From: Sinorhizobium mexicanum
GTDB lineage: Bacteria; Pseudomonadota; Alphaproteobacteria; Rhizobiales; Rhizobiaceae
DNA length: 64,000 nt
Assembly (NCBI RefSeq): GCF_013488225.1
Contig: NZ_CP041238.1
Span: 1,079,501-1,143,500 of the forward strand
Direction of reading: 5' to 3'
Shown here: piece by piece, positions 10,832 through 19,597 of the stretch
Numbering within the stretch: the first letter of the stretch is position 1
Layout: the number at the start of each line of letters is the position of its first letter
Program-made: the position numbers and the translations under genes
Notes under the pieces: model-generated
What the model was told of the DNA's origin: nothing
What the model saw: only the letters and a program-made list of their open reading frames with translations
Databases searched by the model: none

Positions 10832-12451
10832 TCAGTAAGCCAGCGCGCAGCCGTCCTTGCGCGGGTCCGAGCCGGCCTGAAGCACGCCATTCTCCGCATC
10901 GATCATGATCGCCTGGCCGCCGCCATGGGGCATCTCGTCCATCTTGATCCCGTGGCCGAGCGCCGCGAGGCCGTGCAGCACATCCTCGCGGATGCCGCGC
11001 TCGGCCTCGAAGCGGCCCATCTGGTGGAAGCCGCGCGCGCAGTCGATGGCTTCCTGCACATTCATGCCGAAGTCGAGGATATTGGTCAGCACATGGCTTT
11101 GGCCTACCGGTTGGAAGCCGCCGCCCATCACGCCGAATGAGAGCCAGGGCCTGCCCTCTTTCATGGCCATTGCCGGGATGATTGTGTGCAGCGGGCGCTT
11201 CCAAGGCGCGACGCAATTCGGATGCGCGGGATCAAGACTGAAGCCGGTGCCGCGGTTCTGCAGGAGCACTCCGGTCTTCGCGCTGCTGAGGCCGGTGCCA
11301 TAGGACCAGAACAGCGAGTTGATGAAGGAGCAGGCATTGCCCTCCTCGTCGACGACGCTGATATAAACCGTGTCGCGATAGGTGGTGGTGCCGCCGGTCG
11401 GGCCGGCGGCCGGCATGGCCTTCTTCATGTCGATGCGGCCGCGCAACTCGTCGGCAAAGGCGGCCGAGAGCAGCTTCTGCACCGGCACCTCGGCAAAGGC
11501 GGGGTCGGCGACATATTTGTCGCGCGCCTCGAATGCGAGCCTCGTGGCCTCGGCTTCGATATGGAAGCGCTCGACGCCGACCGGGTCGTATTTGCTGAGG
11601 TCGAAGCCGCTCAGGATGTTGAGCATCAGCAATGTCGTGATGCCGACGCCGCTCGGCGGGATCTCCAGGAGTTCGATGCCGCGATAGGTTGTCGAAATCG
11701 GCTCCACCCAGAAGGCCTCTTGCGTGGCGAAATCCTCCAGGACATGCAGGCCGCCCAGGCTGTGCAGGTAGGTCACCATGTCCTCGGCGACCCAGCCGGA
11801 GTAAAAGCCGTCGCGGCCCTTTGCGGCGATCTCGCGGAAGACCTTCGCATGCTCGGCCTGGCGAAAGACCTCTCCGGCTTTCGGGGCGCGGGCGCCCTCT
11901 TTCAACCACATGCGCGTGCTGTTAGCGTCCGCCTTGAGCTTGCCTTCATTGCGGCGCCAGTCGGTGGCGACGCGCTCGGTCACCACGAAGCCCTCCTCGG
12001 CGTGGCGGATGGCGGGTTGCAGCAACTCGGCGAGCGGCATGGAGCCGAAGCGGTGGTTCAGCTTGCTCCAGGCATCGACGGCGCCGGGGATGGTGACGGC
12101 ATGCACCGAGGTCAGCCCGATCTCTTTCAATCCCTGCTTCAAGAGATGCTCGACGGTGAGGCCCTTGGGCGCGCGGCCCGAGCCGTTCAGGCCATAGACC
12201 TTGCCGCCCTTCGTGGTGCCCGTCGGATTGCTGCGAGCGGGGGCGAAGAGCACGAAATTGTCGCCGCCGATGCCGGTCGAGCCCGGCTCGACCACACATT
12301 GCACCGCACAGGCTGCGATCGCGGCGTCGGCAGCGTTGCCGCCACGGCGCAGGATCTCGATGGCGGCGAGCGTCGAAAGAAAGTGCGAGGTGGCGGCGGC
12401 GCCATGCCGGCCCATGACGACGGAACGGCCGGGCAGGTGCAGGTCACGCAT
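10832..12451 (-). CDS. ggt: Gamma-glutamyltransferase family protein
   Basis: 539-residue N-terminal-nucleophile hydrolase of the gamma-glutamyltranspeptidase family, which cleaves or transfers gamma-glutamyl groups from glutathione and related peptides. The large-subunit part has GGNAADAAIAAC and GSTGIGGDNF. The autocleavage/nucleophile Thr lies in RDTVYISVVDEEGNACSF, where the small subunit would begin. The C-terminal GGG (VMGGGFQPVGQ) matches the oxyanion region. I see no convincing signal peptide, unlike periplasmic E. coli Ggt, so it may be cytosolic and of the acylase-like branch. ATG 12451 was chosen because GGAG sits 8 bases upstream and the family begins there. Confidence 0.9.
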   Translation of the reverse strand: MRDLHLPGRSVVMGRHGAAATSHFLSTLAAIEILRRGGNAADAAIAACAVQCVVEPGSTGIGGDNFVLFAPARSNPTGTTKGGKVYGLNGSGRAPKGLTVEHLLKQGLKEIGLTSVHAVTIPGAVDAWSKLNHRFGSMPLAELLQPAIRHAEEGFVVTERVATDWRRNEGKLKADANSTRMWLKEGARAPKAGEVFRQAEHAKVFREIAAKGRDGFYSGWVAEDMVTYLHSLGGLHVLEDFATQEAFWVEPISTTYRGIELLEIPPSGVGITTLLMLNILSGFDLSKYDPVGVERFHIEAEATRLAFEARDKYVADPAFAEVPVQKLLSAAFADELRGRIDMKKAMPAAGPTGGTTTYRDTVYISVVDEEGNACSFINSLFWSYGTGLSSAKTGVLLQNRGTGFSLDPAHPNCVAPWKRPLHTIIPAMAMKEGRPWLSFGVMGGGFQPVGQSHVLTNILDFGMNVQEAIDCARGFHQMGRFEAERGIREDVLHGLAALGHGIKMDEMPHGGGQAIMIDAENGVLQAGSDPRKDGCALAY

Positions 12452-12668
12452 GGGGAGCTCCGGGAGTCTCGGGGAAAACACGAGACCCGGAGCCTAAGCC
12501 TATGGCGGCCGGATGAAAAGACTGGGAGCGCGCGGCACTGGCGGTGCCACGATGGAGGTCGATGTTCCATTACTCCGCGATGCCTGTAGCCGCCGAAAAG
12601 AATGAAGCCCCCGTTCCGCCTGTCCGAGCACCGTTTCTGAGACGTGGCAAGGCCCTCGGCCGCGGGTC

Positions 12669-12698
12669 GAAAAAACCCGCCGGCTTTTGCCGACGGGT
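12669..12698 (-). terminator. Rho-independent terminator of the 12724 lipoprotein gene
   Basis: On the minus strand ACCCGTCGGC pairs with GCCGGCGGGT (one T-G wobble) around an AAAA loop, directly followed by a run of six T. It lies 26 bases past the stop of the lipoprotein gene. Confidence 0.85.
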
Positions 12699-12723
12699 GG
12701 TCGTGTGGCAGCGGAAGTGAATC

Positions 12724-13137
12724 TTACTCCGTCTTGGCGCCGCCGAGAAACTCCTCACACCAGCTCGGGCCGTTGACGCGCTTGCGGTCGCCGACGAGGC
12801 GGACGGCGCGGATGACGTAGTCGGACGAGACGGTGAGTTGTACCGAGCAGCTCAAGTATTCCGTGCGTGCGGCGGCGATGCGCTTGCCGCGTTTGCCGTC
12901 GGCGGTCTTTTCATACTGGACCGGGATCTTGCGGGTTTTGTAGCCGCCCTTCCAGCTGTAGACGGTATCGTCCCCCGTTTCGACGTCGCCGATCGGAGGG
13001 CCGAACTGAGCGAAGAAGATGCCGGCGGGCTTGCCAAGCCACTGCGTCTCGACCGCGTTTCTTGCCACTCCTGAAGTCGTCGTGCAGCCGGCAAGGGCCA
13101 GCGCAAGGCCGGCGACCGTCATCATGCGGAAGTTCAT
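12724..13137 (-). CDS. Putative lipoprotein, 137 aa
   Basis: MNFRMMTVAGLALALAGC is a typical lipoprotein signal with the lipobox Cys at residue 18. The mature domain (GKPAGIFFAQFGPPIG, TVYSWKGGY, YLSCSVQLTVSSDYVIRAV) resembles small outer-membrane-assembly or SmpA/OmlA-like lipoproteins, in which a genetic-context-free strand-loop domain is preserved, but I cannot name the family. ATG 13137 has AAGGGA 7 bases upstream. A strong terminator follows the gene, so it is probably monocistronic. Confidence 0.75.
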   Translation of the reverse strand: MNFRMMTVAGLALALAGCTTTSGVARNAVETQWLGKPAGIFFAQFGPPIGDVETGDDTVYSWKGGYKTRKIPVQYEKTADGKRGKRIAAARTEYLSCSVQLTVSSDYVIRAVRLVGDRKRVNGPSWCEEFLGGAKTE

Positions 13138-13427
13138 GTTTTTGTCCCTTTGGGTTTCGTTCTGAAATTTGCGGCGCGGAAGCCCGTATCCCCCGGATTT
13201 CCTAGCTTTCCGCTGAGCCTCTAGCGCCAAAGCGTGCGAAAGAAAATCCGCCATGGCCGCCGGTTCTCAGGAAAATATGAAGCGTTGCAGAAACGCCCTA
13301 TTGCCGCTCGGCGCGAGGTACGCCGCAGGTTTTCCCCTGCCCGAAATTTTTGCCCCGGGCGGCATTCTTTTTTGCGATCGGCGCTTGTGAAATCGAAAAT
13401 GCTGTTCTATAGAGGCGCCGCTGGTCA

Positions 13428-13504
13428 CGGAGTGTAGCGCAGTCTGGTAGCGCACCACGTTCGGGACGTGGGGGTCGCGTGTTCGAATCACGCCACTCCG
13501 ACCA
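13428..13504 (+). tRNA. tRNA-Pro (anticodon CGG)
   Basis: Acceptor CGGAGTG pairs with CACTCCG, anticodon stem CCACG/CGTGG encloses TTCGGGA giving anticodon CGG, and the T arm has GTTCGAATC. CCA is encoded at 13502-13504. It reads CCG codons. Confidence 0.97.
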
Positions 13505-13771
13505 GCCAAATCAATATTTTAGCGGATCGGCGCCGGCTCTTCTGGGCACGGTTGTATTGCTTGGTTGCCCACGACCGCCTGGATGCCTGCACGATTGCCG
13601 TGGCGCCAGCGAGCAACCCTTCGCTCAGACTTTTCCCAAGCCTCCCATCAAGCGGCTTGCCTGCGCTCCCTCGACCATTGAACGAATGGCCTCACAAAGC
13701 CGTGAAGTGCGGAATATTGGCGACTGCCGCCGTGTCGAATGTCGGGGGGACCGAACGATGGAGGTAATGTC

Positions 13772-14053
13772 ATGAAGATGCTCATCTCAATTCCCACTGC
13801 GACGGTCTTGCTGATCCTTTCCGGGGTCGTTGCACAAGCGGACGATCATCTCTTCCAGGCGCAGCAAAACGGACTCCGGCCAGGCAGCACGGCGTCGTCC
13901 AACACCCATGCCTTTACGACGAACAAGGCTGGCCACAGCGGCACCTTGGCACCCGGTCAGGGAAGCCCCTTCACAGGGGACGACACCCAGACGCCGGCCA
14001 CTGCTACGACTGCCGCGAACCAGCACGCCAACGTGAAGATCCGCGTCCCATAA
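13772..14053 (+). CDS. Small secreted protein, 93 aa
   Basis: MKMLISIPTATVLLILSGVVAQA is a convincing signal peptide with likely cleavage after AQA. The mature ~70 residues are Thr/Ala/Asn/Gly-rich and low in complexity (TASSNTHAF, TPATATTAANQ), with no cysteines. ATG 13772 follows GGAGGT at a 6-base distance. Family unknown; possibly a periplasmic or extracellular small protein. Confidence 0.65.
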   Translation: MKMLISIPTATVLLILSGVVAQADDHLFQAQQNGLRPGSTASSNTHAFTTNKAGHSGTLAPGQGSPFTGDDTQTPATATTAANQHANVKIRVP

Positions 14054-14528
14054 CCGGTGCCGCTACAGGCTGTTCGCAAGCTGTGGCGATCGCTTGCGGG
14101 CTGCTTTGATTGGACAGACGAGAACGGAGGAGCGCCGCCGTCACGAAAAACTTAGGTTTCACCTCCGTTCGGGAGGCGGTCGGGCGTTAGCATGATGGTG
14201 CTCACGCCGTTCGGGCGGACTGTCCCACGGCGTTCGCAAACGGTGAAACAGTCCTATCGATCGTCATGATCGACGCGGCAATTTACGAACCGGCGGTCGA
14301 GTTTAAAACCCTAAATTCCCAGGGGCGAACACGCGAGGGAAGCGTTTCCCGGCTTCGATCCCAAGGTGGCGCGCAGGTTCGACCGCTTCGTCTCGGTGGC
14401 TTTGGACCGAGGCAAGCAGGCGCCTTTATTGTTCAGCGTGAAATAGACCGTAAACCAAATGTTATCTATTCAGGGTGAACGATCAGCGCCACTATCACCT
14501 TCAGCAAACGCACTCCCGTGAGGTCGCG
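14054..14528. other. Gene-poor intergenic region
   Basis: 475 bases without a convincing gene. It contains a 9-bp inverted repeat, GAACGGAGG (14122-14130) and CCTCCGTTC (14162-14170). A 70-codon frame (14266-14478) lacks a ribosome site and family features. The last ~60 bases are AT-richer and could be the promoter of the small protein at 14529. Confidence 0.5.
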
Positions 14529-14672
14529 ATGTTGAAGGAACCCATTTTCACACTGCGCGAAATCGTTATCTGGTCCGCCATTTTGGGCAGTGTCATCGGC
14601 TATCAGCTTTGGCGCAACGGCGACCCGCCGCCGCTAACGATGCAGGTGGCTCCGATCGAGCGGAGCGCTTGA
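14529..14672 (+). CDS. Possible small single-pass membrane protein, 47 aa
   Basis: MLKEPIFTLREIVIWSAILG leads into one hydrophobic helix (about residues 10-25) and a short polar tail ending PIERSA. GAGGT lies four bases before the ATG; an in-frame start 54 bases earlier (14475) is possible. Small size and absence of a recognisable family keep this uncertain. Confidence 0.4.
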   Translation: MLKEPIFTLREIVIWSAILGSVIGYQLWRNGDPPPLTMQVAPIERSA

Positions 14673-14690
14673 CGATCCGCGATGGGCTCC

Positions 14691-14882
14691 TCACTCTTCG
14701 GGAAGTCCGTTGCGTCGTGCAGCCTTCAGCAGGACGAGCTCGGGTGCAGCGGCGCCGAATTCGTCTTCGAGTCGATTCACCTCCTCCTCGTCCAGGCGGT
14801 ATTTCCGCGCAAATGCTTCGATCGTCATGGTGCGGACGTGCAAGCCACCGTCGGGCGTTTCGTTCATGTTGCTGCCAGCCAT
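14691..14882 (-). CDS. Small conserved-looking protein, 63 aa
   Basis: The polypeptide MAGSNMNETPDGGLHVRTMT continues with a helical region (IEAFARKYRLDEEEVNRLED) and a Leu/Ala-rich end. No signal peptide. GGGAGG with a 7-base spacer precedes ATG 14882, which is why the longer arginine-rich upstream reading was rejected. Function unknown; the helix-rich acidic middle suggests a small protein-binding or DNA-associated protein, but this is a guess. Confidence 0.6.
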   Translation of the reverse strand: MAGSNMNETPDGGLHVRTMTIEAFARKYRLDEEEVNRLEDEFGAAAPELVLLKAARRNGLPEE

Positions 14883-14974
14883 GGCTACGCCTCCCTGCGA
14901 GCCTGGGCGAAAGTTAGGGCGGTGGACCCGATTTGGAAGAGAGGGAGCCAGCAATCTCCGAGGACCGCGAGACC

Positions 14975-15005
14975 AATAAAAAAGGGCCAAGCGGCCCCTT
15001 TTTCG
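14975..15005 (-). terminator. Terminator after cysN (possibly bidirectional)
   Basis: GGGCC and GGCCC flank a four-base loop, with A-runs on the left and T-runs on the right. On the minus strand the hairpin is followed by T6 twenty bases past the cysN stop. The plus strand also reads into T5. Confidence 0.8.
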
Positions 15006-15024
15006 ACTTCGATAAGTTGTCTCG

Positions 15025-16524
15025 TCAGCTGTCGATCGTGTCGACGATTTCGGCCGCCTTGCCGGCGGTGACACGACGGACCTCCACGTCCTCACGCCGG
15101 CTCGCGAAGAGTTCCGTTGCCATCAGTTGATCGGCGAGGTCGGCAGGCAAGGACAGGATCACCCGGCTTTCTTCCGCATGAATGCCGCCAAGGGCGGCGC
15201 GCTTGGCGGTGATCATGCCGCCGGCAACCGTGTTGTTGGTGTCCGGATCGATCAGGATGAAGGCACCGGTGGTGCGGTTCTGTTCGTAAGCGTCGAAGAT
15301 CGCCTGTTCGTCGAAAACGAGATGAACCTTGCCGATGGCGTTCATCGGCAACTCGTCCGCATGGTTCCACTTGCCGGTCTTGAGATCGAGCTGGCTTGCG
15401 GGCTGAACCTGCACGCGCTGACGGCGGGTGCCGGATTTCAGCCAGTAGCGCTTGCCGGGCTGAATGCCCTCCGGCTGAAGGGCAACCAGCTGAGCGTCGA
15501 AGGCAAGCCCGGTCATCGGCTGGCTGTCGATTGCCGCGATCATGTCGCCGCGCGAAACGTCCACCTGGCGGTCGAGCACCAGCGTGATCGCGTCGCCGGC
15601 AACGGCGGCATTGCGCACGAGGTCGAAGGTGACGATCTTGGTGACGTTGGCCACCATGCCGGACGGCAGGATCACGACGGAATCGCCGGGCTTCACCGAG
15701 CCGCCTGCAACTGTACCCTGGTAGCCGCGGAAGCTCTCGCCCGGGCGCGAGACGCGCTGTACGGGCAGGCGGAAGCCGACGGTCTGCGCAGAGCGGGTCG
15801 TTGCGAGTTCCAGAACCTCGATCAGCGTCGGGCCATCATACCAGGGCATTGAGGCACGGCCGTCATAGACGACGTTCTCGCCCTTGAGCGCCGAAACCGG
15901 GATCGCCGTGACCTGCCGCACGCCGAGCGACAAGGCGAGTTCCTTGAACTCGTGCGAGATCTGCTCGAAGCGGCCGCGGTCGTAATTGGTGAGGTCGATC
16001 TTGTTGACCGCGAGCACGAACTGGCGGATGCCCATCAGCGTTGCGATCGTCGCATGGCGGCGGGTCTGCTCCAGGAGGCCGACGCGCGCATCGACCAGGA
16101 GCACGGCAAGATCGGCGGTCGAGGCGCCCGTCGCCATGTTGCGCGTGTATTGCTCGTGACCGGGCGTGTCGGCGACGATGAAGGAGCGCTTGTCGGTCGA
16201 GAAGTAGCGATAGGCGACATCGATGGTGATGCCCTGTTCGCGCTCCGCCTGCAGCCCGTCCAGAAGAAGGGCGAAATCGGGCAGGCCAAGATCATTCTGC
16301 TTGCCGTTGGAATCGCGCTGAAGGGTCGCCGCCTGGTCTTCCTTGACCGCCTTGGTGTCCCACAGCAGCCGGCCGATCAGCGTCGATTTGCCGTCGTCGA
16401 CGCTGCCGCAGGTGATCAGTCGCAGCGGGCGGGAATCGCGGGTGGCGCGCACCGGCTCCTGCGCCGGATAGGTCACGGTGGTTGCGTCGTCCAGGGCGGC
16501 GTTCGCGATTGCGGGTGCGGTCAT
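15025..16524 (-). CDS. cysN: Sulfate adenylyltransferase subunit 1 (GTPase)
   Basis: Regulatory GTPase subunit of ATP sulfurylase, which with CysD makes adenosine 5'-phosphosulfate (APS) from sulfate and ATP. 499 residues. Translation-factor-type G motifs are visible: P-loop GSVDDGKST (about 40-48), DTPGHEQYTRNM, and NKIDL, followed by EF-Tu-like beta-barrel domains II and III. There is no C-terminal APS kinase domain, so it is not a NodQ/CysNC fusion. Its ATG overlaps the cysD stop by one base (TGATG), showing translational coupling. Confidence 0.97.
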   Translation of the reverse strand: MTAPAIANAALDDATTVTYPAQEPVRATRDSRPLRLITCGSVDDGKSTLIGRLLWDTKAVKEDQAATLQRDSNGKQNDLGLPDFALLLDGLQAEREQGITIDVAYRYFSTDKRSFIVADTPGHEQYTRNMATGASTADLAVLLVDARVGLLEQTRRHATIATLMGIRQFVLAVNKIDLTNYDRGRFEQISHEFKELALSLGVRQVTAIPVSALKGENVVYDGRASMPWYDGPTLIEVLELATTRSAQTVGFRLPVQRVSRPGESFRGYQGTVAGGSVKPGDSVVILPSGMVANVTKIVTFDLVRNAAVAGDAITLVLDRQVDVSRGDMIAAIDSQPMTGLAFDAQLVALQPEGIQPGKRYWLKSGTRRQRVQVQPASQLDLKTGKWNHADELPMNAIGKVHLVFDEQAIFDAYEQNRTTGAFILIDPDTNNTVAGGMITAKRAALGGIHAEESRVILSLPADLADQLMATELFASRREDVEVRRVTAGKAAEIVDTIDS

Positions 16525-17477
16525 CAGAAATATCCCTCGCGTTTTTTCTTTTCCATCGAGCCGGACTGGTCCCGGTCGATGGCGCGTCCCTGCCGTTCGG
16601 AGACGGTCGCGGTTTCAAGTTCGGAAATGATGTCGTCGAGCGTCGTGGCGCCGGAGCGGATGGCGCCCGTCAACGGGAAACAGCCGAGCGTGCGGAAGCG
16701 GATCACTTCCTCGCGTTTCAACTCGCCCGGAAGAAGTTCGAGACGTGGGTCTTCGGCAAGGATCATCATGCCGTCACGCTCGACGATCGGGCGCTTCTTG
16801 GCGAAGTAGAGTGGCACTATCGGGATCTCTTCCGCCTGGATGTAGCGCCAGATATCGACCTCGGTCCAGTTGGAGAGCGGGAAGGCGCGTACGCTCTCGC
16901 CCTTGCGGATCATTCCGTTATAGAGGTTCCAGAGCTCTGGGCGCTGGTTGCGCGGATCCCAGCGGTGGTCCGGCGTGCGGAACGAATAGATCCGCTCCTT
17001 GGCGCGGCTTGCTTCCTCGTCGCGGCGTGCGCCGCCGAAGGCGGCATCGTACTGGCCGGCATCAAGCGCCTGGCGCAACGCTTCCGTCTTCATGATGTCA
17101 GTATAAAGCGCCGAGCCGTGCGAGAAGGGCGTCACGTTTTCTGCCGCCCCACGGGGGTTGGTGTGGACCACCAGGTCGAGATCGTATTTTTCGACCATCG
17201 CGTCGCGAAACGCGATCATTTCCTGGAACTTCCAGCCGGTATCGACGTGAAGCAGCGGGAAGGGGACGCGGCCGGGATAGAAGGCCTTGCGCGCCAGATG
17301 CAAGAGCACGGACGAATCCTTGCCGATCGAATAGAGCATCACCGGGCGCTCGAATTCGGCGGCAACCTCACGGAAAATGTGGATCGCTTCGTTTTCGAGC
17401 GCCTTCAGATGCGGATCGAGCGGCGGCTTCGTGCTCTGCGGATTATGCAGTTCCGTTTCCGGATGGTTATGGGACAT
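16524..17477 (-). CDS. cysD: Sulfate adenylyltransferase subunit 2
   Basis: Catalytic subunit of ATP sulfurylase, 317 residues. The PP-loop appears as [14 protein letters not shown], followed by [10 protein letters not shown] and the characteristic C-terminal [13 protein letters not shown] and [10 protein letters not shown]. The start at 17477 has GGAG six bases upstream; an open frame continues further 5' but without family similarity. It lies 47 bases after cysH and overlaps cysN by one base, giving a cysH-cysD-cysN operon for assimilatory sulfate activation and reduction. Confidence 0.97.
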   Translation of the reverse strand: MSHNHPETELHNPQSTKPPLDPHLKALENEAIHIFREVAAEFERPVMLYSIGKDSSVLLHLARKAFYPGRVPFPLLHVDTGWKFQEMIAFRDAMVEKYDLDLVVHTNPRGAAENVTPFSHGSALYTDIMKTEALRQALDAGQYDAAFGGARRDEEASRAKERIYSFRTPDHRWDPRNQRPELWNLYNGMIRKGESVRAFPLSNWTEVDIWRYIQAEEIPIVPLYFAKKRPIVERDGMMILAEDPRLELLPGELKREEVIRFRTLGCFPLTGAIRSGATTLDDIISELETATVSERQGRAIDRDQSGSMEKKKREGYF

Positions 17478-17524
17478 TTCGAACTCCGGGGGAGGATGCT
17501 TGTCGCTTGATGCGCCGGCCGCCC

Positions 17525-18280
17525 TCAGGCGGCGTTGCTGGCGTTGGGGATGATGGAGGAGGCCGCTTCCGGCACATGCAGGCCGCATTCGCGCTTCTCG
17601 TCGTTCTCCCACCACCAGCGTCCGGCGCGCTCCGGCTCGCCGGGCTTTATCGCGCGGGTGCAGGGCTCGCAGCCGATCGAGGGATAGCCGCGGGCGTGCA
17701 GCGGGTTAACCGGAATGGCTTGGGCAGCGACATGGGCGCGGATCGTCTCGATGTCCCAATCCGCGAGCGGATTGATCTTGATGAGCCCGCGTTCGATATC
17801 GGCTTCGGCAAACGGGGTAGCGGCGCGATTGCCCGACTGGCCGCGGCGAAGCCCGGTAATCCAGTAGCTTGCTCCCTCGAGCGCACGCGCGAGCGGCTTC
17901 AGCTTGCGCACGCCGCAACAGGCATGCCTGGCTTCCACGCTTTCGTAGAAACCGTTCACGCCGTACTGCGCCACATAGGCGTCGATGTCGGCTTTTTCCG
18001 GGTAGAAACGCTTGATGAGGATCCCGTAGGTTTCCTCGGTCTTGTCGATGAGCGCGACGGTCTCGTTGAAGAGGCGGCCGGTCTTCAGCGTGGCAACATC
18101 GATGTCGAGGCGGTTGGTGCCGATCGCGGCCGTGATGACCTGATCCTCGATGCCGAGAGACGTCGTGAAAACGGCCCTGCCTTCAAGACCGGCGACGAGC
18201 GCCAGGCGTCCGGCAAGATCGAGGCCTTCGAGCGCTTCGCTGAGGGCTACCGCTTCGGCTTCGAGGGGCTGCGTGGTCAT
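17525..18280 (-). CDS. cysH: Assimilatory APS reductase (Fe-S type CysH)
   Basis: Reduces activated sulfate to sulfite using thioredoxin. 251 residues. Two cysteine pairs that ligate a [4Fe-4S] cluster are present, [10 protein letters not shown] and [12 protein letters not shown], plus the catalytic ECGLH near the C terminus. The cluster cysteines mark the bacterial/plant APS-using branch rather than the PAPS-using enterobacterial enzyme. This fits the absence of an APS kinase domain on cysN. ATG 18280 has AGGA at 7 bases; an ATG six codons earlier lacks spacing for a ribosome site. Confidence 0.95.
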   Translation of the reverse strand: MTTQPLEAEAVALSEALEGLDLAGRLALVAGLEGRAVFTTSLGIEDQVITAAIGTNRLDIDVATLKTGRLFNETVALIDKTEETYGILIKRFYPEKADIDAYVAQYGVNGFYESVEARHACCGVRKLKPLARALEGASYWITGLRRGQSGNRAATPFAEADIERGLIKINPLADWDIETIRAHVAAQAIPVNPLHARGYPSIGCEPCTRAIKPGEPERAGRWWWENDEKRECGLHVPEAASSIIPNASNAA

Positions 18281-18360
18281 AGCTGCATCCTGTTGCAATT
18301 TGGACGGAATATCGCAGCCGTTTGTGACAAAGGACAGAAAAACGGATTTCTATTGCTCAA

Positions 18361-18387
18361 GGATCAGAGCAAATATCTCTCTGATCC
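18361..18387. promoter_or_regulatory. 9-bp palindrome upstream of cysHDN
   Basis: GGATCAGAG (18361-18369) and CTCTGATCC (18379-18387) form a perfect inverted repeat with a 9-base spacer, in an AT-rich stretch 80 bases upstream of the cysH start. Place and symmetry suggest an operator for a sulfur regulator. The regulator is unknown. Confidence 0.5.
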
Positions 18388-18569
18388 CTAAAGTTCTAAG
18401 AAAACCTAGTAATTCAGTAGATTATTCTAGCGGGAAGGCCGCGTGGATGCGCGCCGCCGGGGAACATGGGCCCGTGCTCGCCATTCAAGAATAGGTGAAT
18501 GCCCTGTCCTTTCGTTCAGCCTGCTCCAGGTTCAGGCTGATCTCGCGACCCAATGAAAGGAGACAAGAG

Positions 18570-18956
18570 ATGGCCAGGTCCTTGCCTGCTCGCATGATCG
18601 TGGGGGGTGCTCTCGGGCTTCTGCTCGTGACGGGCGCCTACGCACACCACGGCTGGTCCTGGGCGGAGGCCGATCAGATCGAGCTTTCCGGGACGATCCG
18701 GGAGATCTCCATGGCGCCCCCGCATCCGACGTTAGACGTCGAGACGGAGAATGACGGTCTCTGGCGTGTCGAACTTGCCAACCCGCGCCAGACCGAGCGC
18801 TCGGGCTTTGTCGAGGGCGTGGCAAAGGTCGGCGATCCGGTGGTGGCCCTCGGCAACCGTTCGCTCGATCGGAATGAGAAGAGGATGAAGGCTGTTCGGA
18901 TCACAGTCGCCGGCAAGGCCTATGACCTCTATCCGGAACGGATAAAGACGAATTGA
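18570..18956 (+). CDS. Periplasmic DUF6152-like protein
   Basis: 128 residues with a signal peptide (MARSLPARMIVGGALG, hydrophobic core, cleavage near AYAHH). The mature domain starts HHGWSWAEADQIELSGTI and has an OB-like strand pattern (VETENDGLWRVELANP, GDPVVALGNR), matching proteins annotated DUF6152, which I recall being paired with a small membrane protein. ATG 18570 has AGGAG at 7 bases. It is divergent from cysHDN and overlaps the start of the membrane gene 18953, so the two form a unit. Confidence 0.75.
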   Translation: MARSLPARMIVGGALGLLLVTGAYAHHGWSWAEADQIELSGTIREISMAPPHPTLDVETENDGLWRVELANPRQTERSGFVEGVAKVGDPVVALGNRSLDRNEKRMKAVRITVAGKAYDLYPERIKTN

Positions 18957-19441
18957 CGAACGGGATGGAGGCGTTGGAGTGGATCGGCACGCTGCCTTTC
19001 GCGGTGGCGATACGGCGCTCCGCGCTCCTCTACCTATTCGTGAACGCCGCCCATATCCTGTCGATCGGAATAATCGTCGGCGCGATCCTGCCGCTCGACC
19101 TCCGCCTCATCGGGTTCTTCGGCAAGGTGCCGGTCCCGGCGGTCGGGCCATATCTGTCGCGCGCCGCCGCAACCGGCGTAATCCTCGCCGTCGTCACGGG
19201 CTTCTGCCTTTTCAGCGTCCGGCCGCTTGAATATGCCGGCAACGCTGCCTTCCTCACAAAGATCACTTTGCTCGCACTCGGTATCGTCAACGCGGTTTTG
19301 CTGCATGTGACGCCGCAATGGCGCGCTGCCGTCAAAGGGGGACCGCTTTCCTGGAGAGTCCGCCTTTCCGCGTTGCTTTCCATGGCTGTCTGGATAGGAG
19401 CGGTCCTTGCCGGCCGCTGGATCGGTTTCCTTTCGGAGTAA
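18953..19441 (+). CDS. Integral membrane protein partner of the DUF6152 gene
   Basis: Up to 162 residues with four predicted transmembrane helices (about 27-47, 65-87, 97-118, 138-158). A His in the first helix region (NAAHILSIG) and one in the third (VLLHVTP) recall heme-binding or DUF6644-like membrane proteins. The listed start is TTG overlapping the upstream TGA; ATG 18965 is an alternative. Coupling to the upstream periplasmic protein suggests a common envelope or redox role, which is inference. Confidence 0.7.
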   Translation: MTNGMEALEWIGTLPFAVAIRRSALLYLFVNAAHILSIGIIVGAILPLDLRLIGFFGKVPVPAVGPYLSRAAATGVILAVVTGFCLFSVRPLEYAGNAAFLTKITLLALGIVNAVLLHVTPQWRAAVKGGPLSWRVRLSALLSMAVWIGAVLAGRWIGFLSE

Positions 19442-19493
19442 GGGACTTGTCCAGGAACTTGGAACGCCCTTTTTGACCCGCTCCGGGCTCCTA

Positions 19494-19595
19494 CTGCATG
19501 ATTCCTTAAAATCGGAATCGATTTAAGGAATCATGCAGCACTTCAAAGCGCTACAGCGACATTAGCGCGTCCGATTGGACGCGCGGCGCTGTAGG
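19494..19595. repeat. Composite dispersed repeat, copy 1
   Basis: A 17-bp perfect inverted repeat (CTGCATGATTCCTTAAA at 19494-19510 and its complement at 19522-19538) is followed by CACTTCAAAGCGCTACAGCG and a GCGCGTC/GACGCGC stem. Related copies, some degenerate, are at 33271-33370, 54349-54449 and partly 48483-48520. It lies between a plus-strand gene and the 3' end of betA. Confidence 0.8.
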
Positions 19596-19597
19596 AT

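Noticed and set aside
11186..12589. 467-codon plus-strand frame opposite gamma-glutamyltransferase
   Set aside because: Shadow of the ggt codons, low-quality composition.
14266..14478. 70-codon plus-strand open frame
   Set aside because: No ribosome site, no hydrophobic or domain pattern and Arg/Gly-rich content.
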